From the NCBI RefSeq assembly GCF_964656455.1, contig NC_135718.1, forward strand, positions 129,495,093 through 129,559,092: 64,000 nt of DNA, in the 5' to 3' direction. The notes below the pieces were generated by a model. That model was given only the letters and a program-made list of their open reading frames with translations, was not told the origin of the DNA and made no database searches. Position numbers and translations under genes: made by a program. This DNA is from Halichoerus grypus. Lineage: Eukaryota > Chordata > Mammalia > Carnivora > Phocidae. Positions 21,467-33,494 of this stretch are shown in pieces; the stretch's first letter is position 1; every line of letters starts with the position of its first letter.

Positions 21467-24400
21467 TTATCTTTTCCTTTTGGTTTTTCCCTTTGACCTC
21501 TGACTTAAGGGAAGAAAAATGGGACAGAAATCCCAATCCCAAACCAGACTGTGTGCCCTTTTATTTTATTTTATTTTTTAATGTTGAAAAACTATTAAAC
21601 CATAATCATTTTAAAGACAATAATCCTATTTTCTGATCGTTCCTCTGCACTGCCTGTTTCTTCCTTGAGTTTTTTGTTTGTTTGGCTTTACTTTGAGTTG
21701 TTTGTTTGTTGGTTGGTTGGTTGGTTTTGCTTTGTTTGGATATGGTGTTGTTCCTCTCCTCTCCTGCTCCTTTGAGTCTAAACTTGATCTCCTGAGGTTA
21801 GAGGTGAGGTTGGGCCAATGAAAACCCAGCCCTCTCTTCATGGGAGGGAAGGGGGACAAGTTTCAAATCTCCTGAAAGAGAATATGAAGAGAGCTACCCT
21901 TCCCATGGGCTTTTCTACCAGGAGATCCCTCATCATTGAGCCGACGTTGAACTTGGCCGATAATAACGGTCCTTCTGGGCTACCGCCCTGTCGTGAGCTG
22001 GCCACATTGGTGTAGAAGCTGCAGCTGAGTGTGAAGAAAAGAAGGAGCTCAGTTCACTTGCACAGCGCTGAGTGTCCCCGAGGTTTCACTTTTCAGGGAC
22101 GGCAAACCAAGCTCTGGTTTAAGAATCAATGTATTCAAATCTGGGCAGGAGAAATGTATACGCAAAGGTCCAAATAACTTAATTTTCTTCACTCCAGCTT
22201 TTTTCTTTTTAGGAATTTCTGAAGAGCAACTTTTGTTTTGGTTTGGTTTTTTGCTTCCCCTTTCCTCTAGTTTGACTGTCTCACCCATAGCCAGCCCTTC
22301 ATGCCTTATTTTGCACATGAAGTTTTAGGTGCCTCTTTCTCGGCCAGCCTGTCAGCTGGAATGTTGTCAGTTTAACCTAAGATCTGGTGCTCCCATCAGT
22401 AGATGCTTGGATTCTTGCTAATGCTTATGCCTTACAATTCCGGGTCATTTTACCTTCCCCAAATGGGACACAGAGAGGAGAGAAGGCTCTTTGCTGATAG
22501 TGCTATTAAGTTATTTGGTGGGGAAGAAGTCTCCTTGTGTTAAGTCTGTTGTGAGCTTCAGATATTTGACTATTTTATTTATCTCTTCTTCCCCCTATCT
22601 CCCCAAAACCCTGGAAGGGAGGGCGCGGTAAAGAAAGAACAGTTACATTGTCTGTGGTTCAGGTGATTGTGAGCTGCGCAGGTTGACCAGACTCAGATTA
22701 TTTGGTGTCTTTGTGGCCAAATGTAAGTATTCTGGTGTGAGATATGAGGGGTGGGGTTTTCTATAGATACATATTTCTTTAGGCCCTAAAGCAGTCAAAG
22801 AACTGAGTAAGTCTTACCCTGCGAAAATCTAAGAGCTTCTCCCTCTAGTCCTTCCATATTCCTTTCTTATTTCCTTTTTTCTTCTAGCTTTTCCCTGTCC
22901 TTCTAACTAGTATCTGTTCTTTTTTAATCATGCCTTTCTGTGAGGAAGGGCTAGTGTCAGCTGTCCCAGTGATTTGAAGGTGGAAAGAGACTAAGCAGAA
23001 GACAGAGCCCATCGGGTTCTTATGGAATTGCTCTTATGGAAAAGAGGGTAAGCTGCTGACCCTCAAAGGCAGAAATTGAGTCAGGAGACAGCCACACCCG
23101 CTGTCTCTCCAGCTGCTCCTTCTTACCCGGACGTCCTAGAAGAAATAGTCACGCATTTCAGGACCCCCGTCCCCATTCCAGATCTCCAAGTGAATTCAGT
23201 TATTTGTCTAACCTTCAGTAGATAAATCTTTAAGATTTCCCTCTATAGGAAAACCCTTAATTCCTTCTCTTCCCCTGGTTTCTGAAAAGAGAACAGAAGA
23301 CTATAGAATCTAGCTGAAGAAATGGAGTCTTCATCTACCCATTCACTGAGCTCCAGAGAGTGGTCCTTAGCCCTCATACCTAATCGAAAGGTCCAGCCTG
23401 GTAAGGACTCCTGAGACACGAGAAAGAGTCGCCCTTCAATCAGCCACTTCTACGTGTAGGACAGAGGCCACAGAAGAGCCATGTCCCAGAGGTTTTGAGG
23501 GACAATAACTGGGGAAGGAAGGGCTGATTGGCTGAGTGGAGAATGCCTACAGCTTTCACAGTGGCCACTTCACTAGCTGTGTCTTGTTCCCCGTACTCTG
23601 CTCACGCACCAGGCATCAGGGAAGGAGGATGCCACCTTTGCTTGGGGTAGACTGGTGGTGATGTATCTGTGTGATTGTTCATCAGCATGTGTTATATAGT
23701 CTCTGTTGGAGCTGAGGAGCATTCTGGCACAGCCCCAAGCCCTCCACCCCCACCCTTCTCTCCCCCACCAGGCCACTAGAGGTGCCACCTAGTTCCCTGA
23801 CTCCTCTTCCTTTGAGCTTCCCTTGCAGGATGCTGGTTTCCCTTTAGATTCTAGAAGCCCTGCAGTCTAGCCGGATGACTGTTCCTTGCTCCCCCAAAGA
23901 AGACATTTTCCCTATTGTTTCCATCTACCCATTCCAATTCACTTTTATCTCCCTTATTGTTTGCCTGTAACATTGTTATTGATCACCCCAACAGGTGAGA
24001 GGAAAAGCCAGAAAACAGGGCTCCAGACCCTGACTCTAACCCCAGTTTTTAAAAATCTGTTTTCTGTATTGGACTTCACATATAATTATTTTCATTAAGT
24101 ATTCAGTAGCTTCAAAAAAAAAAATAGAAGCAAGAAGTTTGAAAATCACTGATATTGAAGATAACCAACTGGTGGTATAAAAAGGTACCTCTTCTTCTGC
24201 AGCACTTGTTAAAAACTTGGAAATCTCAAGAGCAGGTGAAAAGTGTGGGCTATGTCATCCCTCCTACAGGGGTTGGTATGGCTTTGAACCCATCTCTTGA
24301 CCAGGGAGAAGGCACTGGGTTTGGACTCACTTCATCCAAGGTGCCTTGCTCTCAGATTTGACGGAGATCAGTTAAAGCTTGGGGGCCTCTGCAAGACCAA

Positions 24401-26326
24401 ATGGAGCCTCTGTTCCATCTGATCTCACCTAGGTCTGGAGCAAAGAGAACATGACAGGTAAAATTCACCCATCAGATTGTCAACAGCAATCATAGAAGGA
24501 TGGAAACCTAGGTCCTTACCTTCTGTTCAGCGTGGCGAATGTGTGCCCAGGTTCCTTGCTTCTTCTTGGCTGAAGTGTGGAGCCGATTCTACTGAGCAGC
24601 AGAGAGTCCTTTGCCTTCTAAACTCTGGGCACCCTCAGTCCTGGGTGGGTCTGCCAGGCTGTTGTGGAGTGAGGCAAGATGAGGAAAGCCTTAGCCAGCG
24701 AAGACACAACTTCAGTGAATCCTCTTCGTGCGTTAGTCTTGAAGGGTCTATCCAGTGATAGCATTTCCTGACTCTTTGTGTCTCCTCTGTCTGCACATTC
24801 TTGCCTCTTCTCCAGGGACCTATTCTTTGCTGAAACAACAGAGACATGGAAGAGGGGCCCTAGGCCACCATTCAGCCTCCCTCCCTTGCCCCTCCTACCA
24901 CACCAGTCTCTCCGACAGTAGCCTCATTTCTTTCCTGAGGGAAGGATTTTTGGACAAGACTAGGATCAGCCACCTCCCCACCATCAAAACCGTCCTCCAG
25001 CCACTTTCCTCTCCCTTGGCCTCTGTCTCCACCGTCTCGGGATCCAACCTACTGCCCCGACCCCAATTCTGCCAACCCAGGTTCTAAACCATACTTCAGA
25101 GAGGCCTACCGTTCAGAAAAGCAGGCTGCCAAAAGAGCTGCGACCCATGGATAAGGCAAAGGCTGACCACAGGAGTCAGTTGTTGTTTAGTTTTTTCCTT
25201 TTCTCCCAATTGACTGAATCCCCTCCTTTTTTGTGCGGTAGAAAGAGACTTTGACGCTTACGGGGCAGTGCGTTTCCCTCTGCCCACTAAAGCCACATGG
25301 TGTTGCCATTCCTCCATCTTCTTCATCTGCCTCATCAGAAAAGCCACTTGTCTGTAGCGCGGCCTCCAACCAGGTGGTTCCTCTCCTGGTCCCATCCCTT
25401 CCCTTCTCCACATAAGGTCATGCCCCCCGTCACAATGTAGAAACAGCTGGAGAAACCCACAGGCTGGGGCACAGGTGTTATGCACCAGAGGCATGGACAT
25501 GCCCTTGAACTGGGAGAGCCCGCTCTTCTCTCCATGGTCAGGAGGAAGGCATCTTCTCATACCCATGTTTCAGCCCCATCTGCCAGGGGAGGGATGGAAG
25601 GAGCGGAGTTCCACTTTCTGGGGCGGGCAGGGGACATGGCAGAGGTTGTGGGATAGAAATATATGCATGTTTCCTGACTGAAAGAGCAATTATTCAACTG
25701 GAGAGTATAAGAGTTTTAATTTCTTGCATGCTGCTGACACAAATGAAGAGTGTTTTGTCTGCCTTGCTGCACGGTATCCGTAGCCACTTACCACCCGAAG
25801 TGTATTATGTATGGATTGGAATGAGTTTGACTCTTTAAGGGTTTTAAGCAGATAACTAAACTTCAATGTGTAATTTTTCCATTCCACGTTCACAAAATGT
25901 TTGGCCTCGACACAGAAAGCCACATGTCTGAATCATCTTTTAAGTTCGGCTATTAATTTGCACCTGGTTCCTATGTTCTTGCCCTCATCCAAAAGAACTA
26001 ATGAATCCTTGTTTTCTGTTTCATTTTAAGAATGGATTGTTTGGGAATGCTAACTTTGCTTTGGGTTTTCTACCTTTTTTTTTTTTTTAATGCAGCTTTG
26101 AAATATTCAGTTGTTTGCCATTACTCACCCCACCCCACCCCCATGCTTGAAATTTGATGTTTCTGGTGTTCCATAATCTCTTCTTATGTGTTTGGTTTTG
26201 GTTGTTGCGCGGTAGTGTTTTGTAGTTGGAGTTTTGTTTCTCTCCTCAAACCACCAGTTCTTTGTTCTACTGGTCCATTCTCACCTTCGTGTTTTCTCCT
26301 CCTCCTTTTTCTTCCCCCCGGTATAG

Positions 26327-26638
26327 ATCAAAGTGGTCAAAGCGTTCCATAGTTCCCTCCACGAAAGCATTCAGAAACCCAAGAACCAAAACTCCATCCA
26401 CAACTTCATGACCCACCCTGAATTTGCCATAGATGAGGAGGTGCCACGAACACCACTCCTGGATGAGCACGAGGAGGAAAATCTTGACAGTCCTAAGGCT
26501 GGGACTAGGGTGCTCCTGTTGGACGGTGAGGTCACGCCATACGCCAACAAAAACAACAATGCGGTGGACTGCAGCCAAGTGCAAATTGTTGCCTCCCACT
26601 CAGAGAGCCCTTTGCACAGCCTGGAGACATCTGTTTGA
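26327..26638 (+). CDS. ATP2B4: ATP2B4 terminal coding exon (PMCA4b C-terminus)
   Basis: Residues 615-717 and TGA at 26636-26638 in the PMCA4b frame. IKVVKAFHSSLHESIQ (615-630) is the second half of the calmodulin-binding domain, NFMTHPEF follows, then an acidic stretch (DEHEEEN), and the protein ends LHSLETSV, a class I PDZ ligand. In the PMCA4a frame the same exon adds only NQSGQSVP and stops at 26350-26352. Confidence 0.97.
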   Translation: MKVVKAFHSSLHESIQKPKNQNSIHNFMTHPEFAIDEEVPRTPLLDEHEEENLDSPKAGTRVLLLDGEVTPYANKNNNAVDCSQVQIVASHSESPLHSLETSV

Positions 26639-29299
26639 ACTTCATTCTCTGACTCCCATCCCCGCTTTCTCCATGTCCTTTTTCATCTGTCCCATCAGTA
26701 AGGTGACGATGGGACTTTTCACTGTCATGTCAGCTGCTCCCAAGTATGTGTGAACCCCCACCTGACCATGAAGAGGCAAGAGCACAGACCTACGAGGATG
26801 TCGACTTAAACTTGAGCTGGGGTTTGTAGCAGGACCCAGTCAAACCCCAGGCAGGTAATGAATGGTAGGATCTACTCCTTGGGTGTATCAGTTGTCATTT
26901 TTAAAGAAATGATGACAATCCTCTTGGCATTTACCCCAACCCAGACTCTCCTCAGTATACATACGTATGTCACCATCTCCTGACCTCTGGATTTTACCCT
27001 ATGAGTCTGTGCCATTTATAAGCTAAGTCGAGGGTTCCGAGAGACAAATGTCCCCAAATGCAATGTGTTGAGGTAGGAATGGACTGTATAGAATCAGCCT
27101 ATAGAGTGATTGTTTTTAAAATGACTTCCCCACTTTCAAAACTTACACCTAAAGCCCTCTAGCTCTTTCTGCCCTTCTAGTCAAACCTCCCTAAGGTTCT
27201 TTTGGTCTTTTGTGACCACTGTCTCCCTTATCTTCACTCTTTCTTGTTCTTTTTTCTTTTTTCTTTTTTTTTTTTTAAGTTGTGATGATTAAGAAAGTGG
27301 AATGGACATGGCTGAATTGAGTCAACTTTGGCCATTCCCCCTTCTGGCCCCAATGGAATCCTTGGCTTAGTCCTAGAGGCAGATAGGTTCTTTGCTAATG
27401 GGATCCTCTTGAAGCAATTGAGAGCTGGTAAGAATGTATTTCTGTGGTTGCCAGGTTACCTTCCCCTTCTGAACTGCCATCTTGTCAGGTGTGTGTCCTT
27501 TCTAAGTGCCAGGGAGATCAGCTTTGACCGTGAAGCTCACATATGTTCGTTATATAGTTTTTCCCATAAGCCTGAGCTTTCTTCTATTGCTAAAGTGGTG
27601 GCAAAAGAATGGATTGAGAATGGCCCTGCCTCCTAACTGGACTGGGATATTAAGGACCAGCAGCTGGCAGGTCCACGACAAGACAGACCATCAAAGTCAA
27701 CTCTTGTGCCATCCTCCCTGGGTTGACCACTCCTGCTTTCAAAGCCTTCCGCCACAGCTCTTCTGGGACAGGACCTGCTTGTTGCGGGAGTGCGTACTGA
27801 GAAGACTTGGGAGAGGCCGAGGGGCCATTCTAGCAGGTTCTGAGAAACCAGACACCTTGAGCTTAGGCGCCCAAGTACCAGCTTTGACATACCCCTCAGC
27901 GTTCTCATTCTGCTCTGTCGTGGCCCCTAACTTGTCTGGTCTCTCAACAGGCCCCAACCTTTCCCACATATTCCGCATTTGAAAATACCCATCCCAAGTG
28001 GGGTCCAGTGACATTTTGCTGACTTAAAGGAGCAAAAGACCCACCCTGGAAAGTTCTCCTTCCTCTCTTCCTTTGCTCCCACACGCCCCCTCGAGGCCCT
28101 CTCCAGAACGTGCTCAACTGCTGCACACGAAAGCCCTGTGCCTTCCTTCCCTGAACGCTGCCCAAAGCATCCCCCACGCGCCTGCCTCTCAGGAGGTAGG
28201 GACCTCACTAGGAGATTTTTTTTAAGTGTTCCTTAATGGGACAAGGTGGAGCCACGTTTGCAGGAGCTCCATTTTTATCCCTGCTGGTGTTGACGTAAGC
28301 TCTTCTGTGCAGGGGCTCGTTAACTCACGTCTACCAATTCCCATGAAAGAAATGAAGCCCGTCCCCCTGTTTCAAGAGTGATGGCAGTGTGGGGTGGGGC
28401 TTGAGGCTCTTATGAACTGCCAGACTTCCACTTGTGAGCGTAAGGTGGCCAGAACCTCTGCTCTCCGGCCTTCTCTTCTCTTCGGGATCCCTCCTCCCTC
28501 CCCCCTTCCTCCTGAGCTGTCCGAGGTAGGAAGAGCAAAGACACAATACCCGCTCCACATCCCCACTGCTGCGCAACCCGCCAGATTTGACTTGGGTTTT
28601 GTAAAGGTCACATGCTTCAGCAATCTTTTCTCTGTCTTAAATCCTCATGTGGGAATAAAACAGCTCACCCAAGGTGTTAGGTGTGCACATATATATTTAT
28701 TAAGTACATTGGAAGATTTCGTTCTGTCAAGTCTTTTATTACCTCAGATCAGTTTAAAAAACAAGCCAATAACAAACTTCAGAGGCTATTGCACCATTCC
28801 TGCTCCCAAAAGACTCGTGGTGCCAGACAGGTTACTCTTGAGGGCTTGTGTCTACTTGTTTAAAGTCAATGGCTTTTGTGTGTCTTTTAGTTTCTATGGT
28901 AGGAGAGAAAATAGAGAATATTATGCAAAAATATATAGTTTTCTTTAGCTCAGAAATGGATATTTTTGAGTCAGCCATATGTATTTTGTTTAAAGGATTT
29001 GAAATAAAGTGCTGTCGTGTTACCCTGTGGAAGGAGCATATAACAGCTGTTGGATGTGACAGGCGACTTAGCGTATTTGTGACTGGTTATAAAACCAATG
29101 CACCGTACTTCCTTTCTCCAAACAGCCATCTTTATACTTAGGGAAAAAAAATGTGTTGGGTTCTAGACTTTTTTAATATAAATTTTGTTGATATGGAATT
29201 GAGTAAGTTTAAGTGTTTATGTGCATATGTTTTTTATATAAGTTTTTTTCTATTCAGTTTTAGTGATCCAACTGGCAGTGAGTAAATATGGCGTAAGGT

Positions 29300-29305
29300 A
29301 ATAAA
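29300..29305 (+). promoter_or_regulatory. Candidate internal poly(A) signal AATAAA
   Basis: AATAAA is followed by GCTTTCCCCCC and, at 29335-29365, a GA/GT-rich stretch. It could give a shorter ATP2B4 3' UTR of about 2.7 kb. Confidence 0.4.
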
Positions 29306-30843
29306 GCTTTCCCCCCATATGGTGCTTTCGATCTGAAAAGGGTCTGATGGGGAGAAGGGGAAATAATTCTCCTAGAGAAACCTAGGAAAGTGGGCAGTGG
29401 CCTGTGGATGGGAAGGAAAGCAGCCAGCGAGAAAGGAGCGTGCGTCCCCCATGGAGATGGGTGCCAGGCCTTTTAGTAACTAGTGATCAGGGTCAGGGGC
29501 CTTGGCTGGATGTTGTTTTTTGATGAGTAGCTGGTAGAGTGGTACCCAAGGCGTGAATATCTCTCGGGCTGCAAGGATGCTCTGATTGGGGCTTTGCATA
29601 TTTTATGGTTCTTTCACGCATGTTTTATGGGTTCTTCACCCTGGGAGTTTTCCATTAGTGAGTTTTTGTGCAAAGCTCTGATTTGGGACTTCCCCTCTCC
29701 TAGAAAGGTTGTGTGCGATATATGAGATGGGGGAGAGAGTTCTAAGTGGAAGTCACAAAGGCCGGTTCTAACCCGGGGTGACCGCCTTGGGGCTAGGTCC
29801 TTCCCAGAGGTGCCCTCTGCCCTCTGAAATGATGACTCCCCCATCCCTAAAGGTGTCAGAGAGACCACCTCGCAGTCCTTCTGACACTTGTGGGTTCTGT
29901 AGGGTCTGGGTTTCTTCCACTTGAGCTTCAGAAGGGAGAGTTCGCACAGTTCTATCTGAGCGATTACCTCACTGCCGAAAACCGAAAACCTGGCGGGGGT
30001 GGGGGCAAGTCCGCATGCAACCTCGAAATGCCTCACCTCCTTTCTCTCCTGCTTTCTTTGCCTCACAATCGATCGAAGCAGCCCGTGATACCATCACAAA
30101 GTGCACACTTCCTCACTCTCCATATCTAGGGACCACCTACTGCAGTGGTGGGGACGAGGCACTTGTAAATGCCTGCTATTCTGAAGCCATTCTAGCCTTT
30201 TCCTCAGAATAGACCAGATGCCCTTCTATGTAGCTCAGTGCCAGTGCTTTGCCTCCCAAGCCCTGCTGTCAGGCCTGCTGTCCCCTTTCCTCTTGATGAG
30301 GAGAGACGGAGGCAAGTGAGCTCCCCGTGACCGAACTGGCCTTTGGTTCGTGTTTGCTCCCTATCTGTAAATAGGCCATCTGTGAACATGCCATATATTA
30401 TATGTGCCAACAAATCTATCTACGCTGTCCTTTTCAAATCAGCACGCAGATAGGAATTTTGAGTTTCTTTTTTTTTTTTTTTTTTTTCAGTAACTAGAAT
30501 AACAAGCACTGGTATTTTTGTATAAAAAAGAAAAACAAAACAAAAGATTGACTATTGTGGTCTGCATGACATAAGCAAACATGGTGATATCCAAGCAATG
30601 TGTACCCCAGTGTGTGTTGCCATAATTTGCAGTCGGCTTAACGGTGCACCCAATCTGTATTTGCATTCTGATATTATTTAAGCTCTCTGTACAATGTTTT
30701 GCATGTATTTATATGGTTTATAGGGAAAAAAATGCTGTAAACTGGCAAATCTGAAATTCAAATATGTTGTCCACTGAGACGGGAAGAAGAGGAGTTTGAA
30801 AAGATGGGGAAAAAAGGGATAATTTTTTTTTTTTTTTGGAACC

Positions 30844-30898
30844 AATAAAGCTTGTTGCTGATGAGCAGAAACCAGTACTGCCGTGCACTGAGAATAAA
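30844..30898 (+). promoter_or_regulatory. Probable distal ATP2B4 poly(A) signals (two AATAAA)
   Basis: AATAAA at 30844-30849 and at 30893-30898, the second followed within 30 nt by GTGCTGTCC and CAATGTGTCTCC. One of them probably ends the long transcript. Confidence 0.6.
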
Positions 30899-30903
30899 AA
30901 CCC

Positions 30904-31698
30904 ATGCCCACCAGTACCTGTGCTGTCCTCAATGTGTCTCCACTTGTGGGTAATGTCACTGAGGGTCTGCTGGAGTTTGAGGAGGGACCTGCCACGCTGC
31001 ATCGAGACCCCTGTCCATGCCAGCCCGGAACTCAGCTTATCACTGGCCCCTGCCACGCTTCTCTGCCAACACAGCCCTCTGGCCACTCGCGGCCCCACTT
31101 GCCGGGTCCACGCGCTGGTGGGACAAGCTTTCCTCGGCTCGCTTCGGGCGGAACCCCCGGTCGGGGCGCAGTGAAGCCGGAGCTTTTGAGAAAGGATGAA
31201 CTGGGAAGGATGAGAGTCAGAGTGGCAGTCCTTTCTTATTCTCTTTGCCTTTTTTTTTTTTTTTTAATGAAATACATTCTGGAAAAATTCATTCCCCTGA
31301 TATTAGCACCTTTTTTTCCTACCTTGCCTCTGGGGCTCTCCCCTTCTCCTTTCCCCAAGTTTTTGTTTTGTTCCATTCTGTTAATTGTCCCATTCACCGA
31401 GTCTCTGGCAGGACTGATGAGGCCCCAGGTTTGGGCCAAAACCACTTCCTGGCAGGTCATTTGGGTTCTGAGCTTTCGTATCTCAGAACTCAGAACTCCC
31501 TGCCGCTTTCATCCCAGCGCTCGATCAAGTTCCCTGCTCTCTCTGAACACATCAAAGGGAGGAAAGGACTTTGTGGGCTCCCCCTGGTCTGTTAGGAAAA
31601 GTATGATGGAGAAGGACAGCCCAAACTCTGCCGGCTGTTTGAACAGGCTGCTTCTGAAGGTGGAGCCAGCCCTGGAGGAAAAAGCTTCTGGAGTATGA
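30904..31698 (+). other. 264-codon open frame downstream of ATP2B4, probably chance
   Basis: An ATG-started frame with no homology I recognise. It crosses a T-run that reads as poly-Phe, has an irregular composition with no domain or signal peptide, and lies next to the ATP2B4 cleavage region. Most likely non-coding; listed because of its length. Confidence 0.15.
31087..31178. other. Small CpG-dense patch
   Basis: About a dozen CpG dinucleotides in roughly 90 bases (CGCGG, CACGCGC, CTCGGCTCGCTTCGGG, GTCGGGGCGC), isolated in a CpG-poor neighbourhood just past the ATP2B4 3' end. Confidence 0.6.
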
Positions 31699-33301
31699 AG
31701 TCTCATCCCCACGTCTCCTGCCTGCCCCAGCTCACACTCCATGGGCAGGCACACTGCCTACTTCATTTCTTTAAAACTTGGGCTAGGGCAGAAAAAATGA
31801 ATAGTTCATAATGGGGCTAGGTCTTGCTTGATAACAGAAGTCATTTGCAAAACAGAACTAGTCTTTTTCCCATTATAGGTTCCCTCCCAATTACCCTTGC
31901 TAGAATGGGATGCAAAGCACACAGGCACCGCACGCAGACGAACACACACGCACACACACACACACACACTCAGCTGGAGTCCTTTCTAAAGTTTGGCCCT
32001 GAATTGCCCCTTACTCTTGCCTTGTCTTGGTTGGACCTAAGATCTGTACCTCTCTATGAGGCCAGACCGGATCTTAAGCATCTACACCGCCTGACTCCAG
32101 TGTGCAGTAAGGTGTGGAGGATGAGCTTCAAAGTAGCTCTCTGACTGCGACCAATGGATCCTCAGGTATTGCTTTAATGGCGTCTAAAACCAGCTCAGCT
32201 CCTTGGCCTGAGTGACGATACAGAAAAGTGCATGCTCTTTGTTCCATCTTTTTCCCCACCCCCAGTTCTAGAAAAGCATAATTGCTCTGCCTCCTTCTTT
32301 AATAATGGTTTGCAAACCTTTTTCAGCCACCATATCCTCTCCCTGTGGTCACTGGGTTTGTTTGAAGCTCTTCACCAAGACTCACTGGTTCCCTCCCAAG
32401 TACACACAGCCAGGCAACTCCCTGCTGACTTAATCTGGGGCACATCCAAAGATTAGCCATTGGGTACCCGTGAACTAGTTACTAGCCCCTGACCTGGGTC
32501 TCTTAGGACATGGCCTTCATGTCACTGCAAGCATGAAGGAAGGTAGAAATGGCATGTCCTTTACTGGCAAATACTTTGGAAACCCTGTTGTAAATAAAAC
32601 ATGTAAACATGTTACCATGTTGGTGGTGTCATGAACATTCAGTTGTCCCCAACATGAACCTAAGCCATGAGCGATAACAAGCTGCTGGATCCATAGACTG
32701 TCCTACTTTCAGCCTTGAAAGGGAGTGGCTTCGGGTTCTGGGCTTGGCCATATCCCGACGCGGAACTAATCGTATGTCTTCACTTCTCCGGAACTTATGT
32801 CAAAGAATACTTCCCTGTCCTCAGAAAACACACACACGGAAGGGAGCAGTCTTTGGAATGGCCTCCCTCTGCCATCTCCTCAGAAGCCGGTGTCAAAACA
32901 AGCATGCCACTTCACCCTGACAATGAGACCCACCTATGAGAAAAGCCACGTTACCATCAGAAGCTTGGCTTCTGCTCCTGAAGTCTGAGCAAGGGGGGTG
33001 ACCTGAACCGTCTGAGTAGCCAGAGCCTTCCCACTCTGAGCCGGGAACCTCCGTCTCTGCTCTTGGATAGACCTGGTCCCTGCATTCAGGCTCAGCCAAC
33101 ACTCGGTTTCTCCCATGTCCCCTGTAATAGAGGCCACCTGGACCATCCCCCACATGCAGCACCACTGGTTAGCTTACAGGGTTTTTTGCATCATACTGGA
33201 CCCAGGAACACTATGTTGAAGGACTGTGATGTGTGTTTTAGAACTCCAGATCCCCCTGGCTTGGCCTTACTGAAGGTAAGTACATGTGAAAACTTACTTG
33301 A
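31699..33301. other. Intergenic segment, nothing recognised except a CA microsatellite
   Basis: A (CA)n run lies at 31945-31970. No gene, RNA or repeat family was otherwise recognised. Confidence 0.45.
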
Positions 33302-33494
33302 GGGACGCCTGGGTGGCTCAGTCGGTTAAGCGTCTGCCTTCGGCTCAGGTCATGACCCCAGGGTCCTGAGATCGAGTCCCGTGTCGGGCTCCCTGCTCAG
33401 CGGGGAGTCTGCTTCTCCCTCTTCCTCTGCCTGCCGCTCCCCCTGCTTGTGCTATCTCTCTCACAAATAAATAAATAAAATCTTGGAAAAAAAA
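33302..33494 (+). repeat. CAN SINE, young-looking
   Basis: Near-consensus head (GGGACGCCTGGGTGGCTCAG), full CT-rich body and an ACAAATAAATAAATAAAATC tail, flanked by matching AAAACTTACTTGA duplications. Confidence 0.95.

Larger units (their letters stand above)
21364..26326 (+). other. ATP2B4 last intron (about 5 kb), repeat-poor
   Basis: Besides the motifs above I recognise no SINE, LINE or LTR. There are T-rich and GTTT-rich patches at 21540-21580 and 21665-21740 (TTGGTTGGTTGGTTGG), a CCCCACCCC patch near 26125, and a CTCCTCCTCCTTTTTCTTCC tract with GTATAG acceptor before the final exon. Confidence 0.5.
26639..30915 (+). other. ATP2B4: ATP2B4 3' untranslated region (about 4.3 kb)
   Basis: It follows the TGA. 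No SINE or LINE interrupts it, and AT-rich blocks (28680-29330, 30460-30790) look like typical long mammalian 3' UTR. Possible poly(A) signals AATAAA lie at 28654, 29003, 29300, 30844 and 30893. A Pumilio-type TGTAAATA lies at 30366. The 3' end is inferred from the last signals. Confidence 0.75.

Noticed and set aside
28394..28948. 184-codon open frame inside the ATP2B4 3' UTR
   Set aside because: No start context, domain or homology recognised, and it lies in UTR.
33302..33400. tRNA-like gene
   Set aside because: The tRNA-like head belongs to a CAN SINE; it has SINE body, tail and target duplications, so it is not a functional tRNA.
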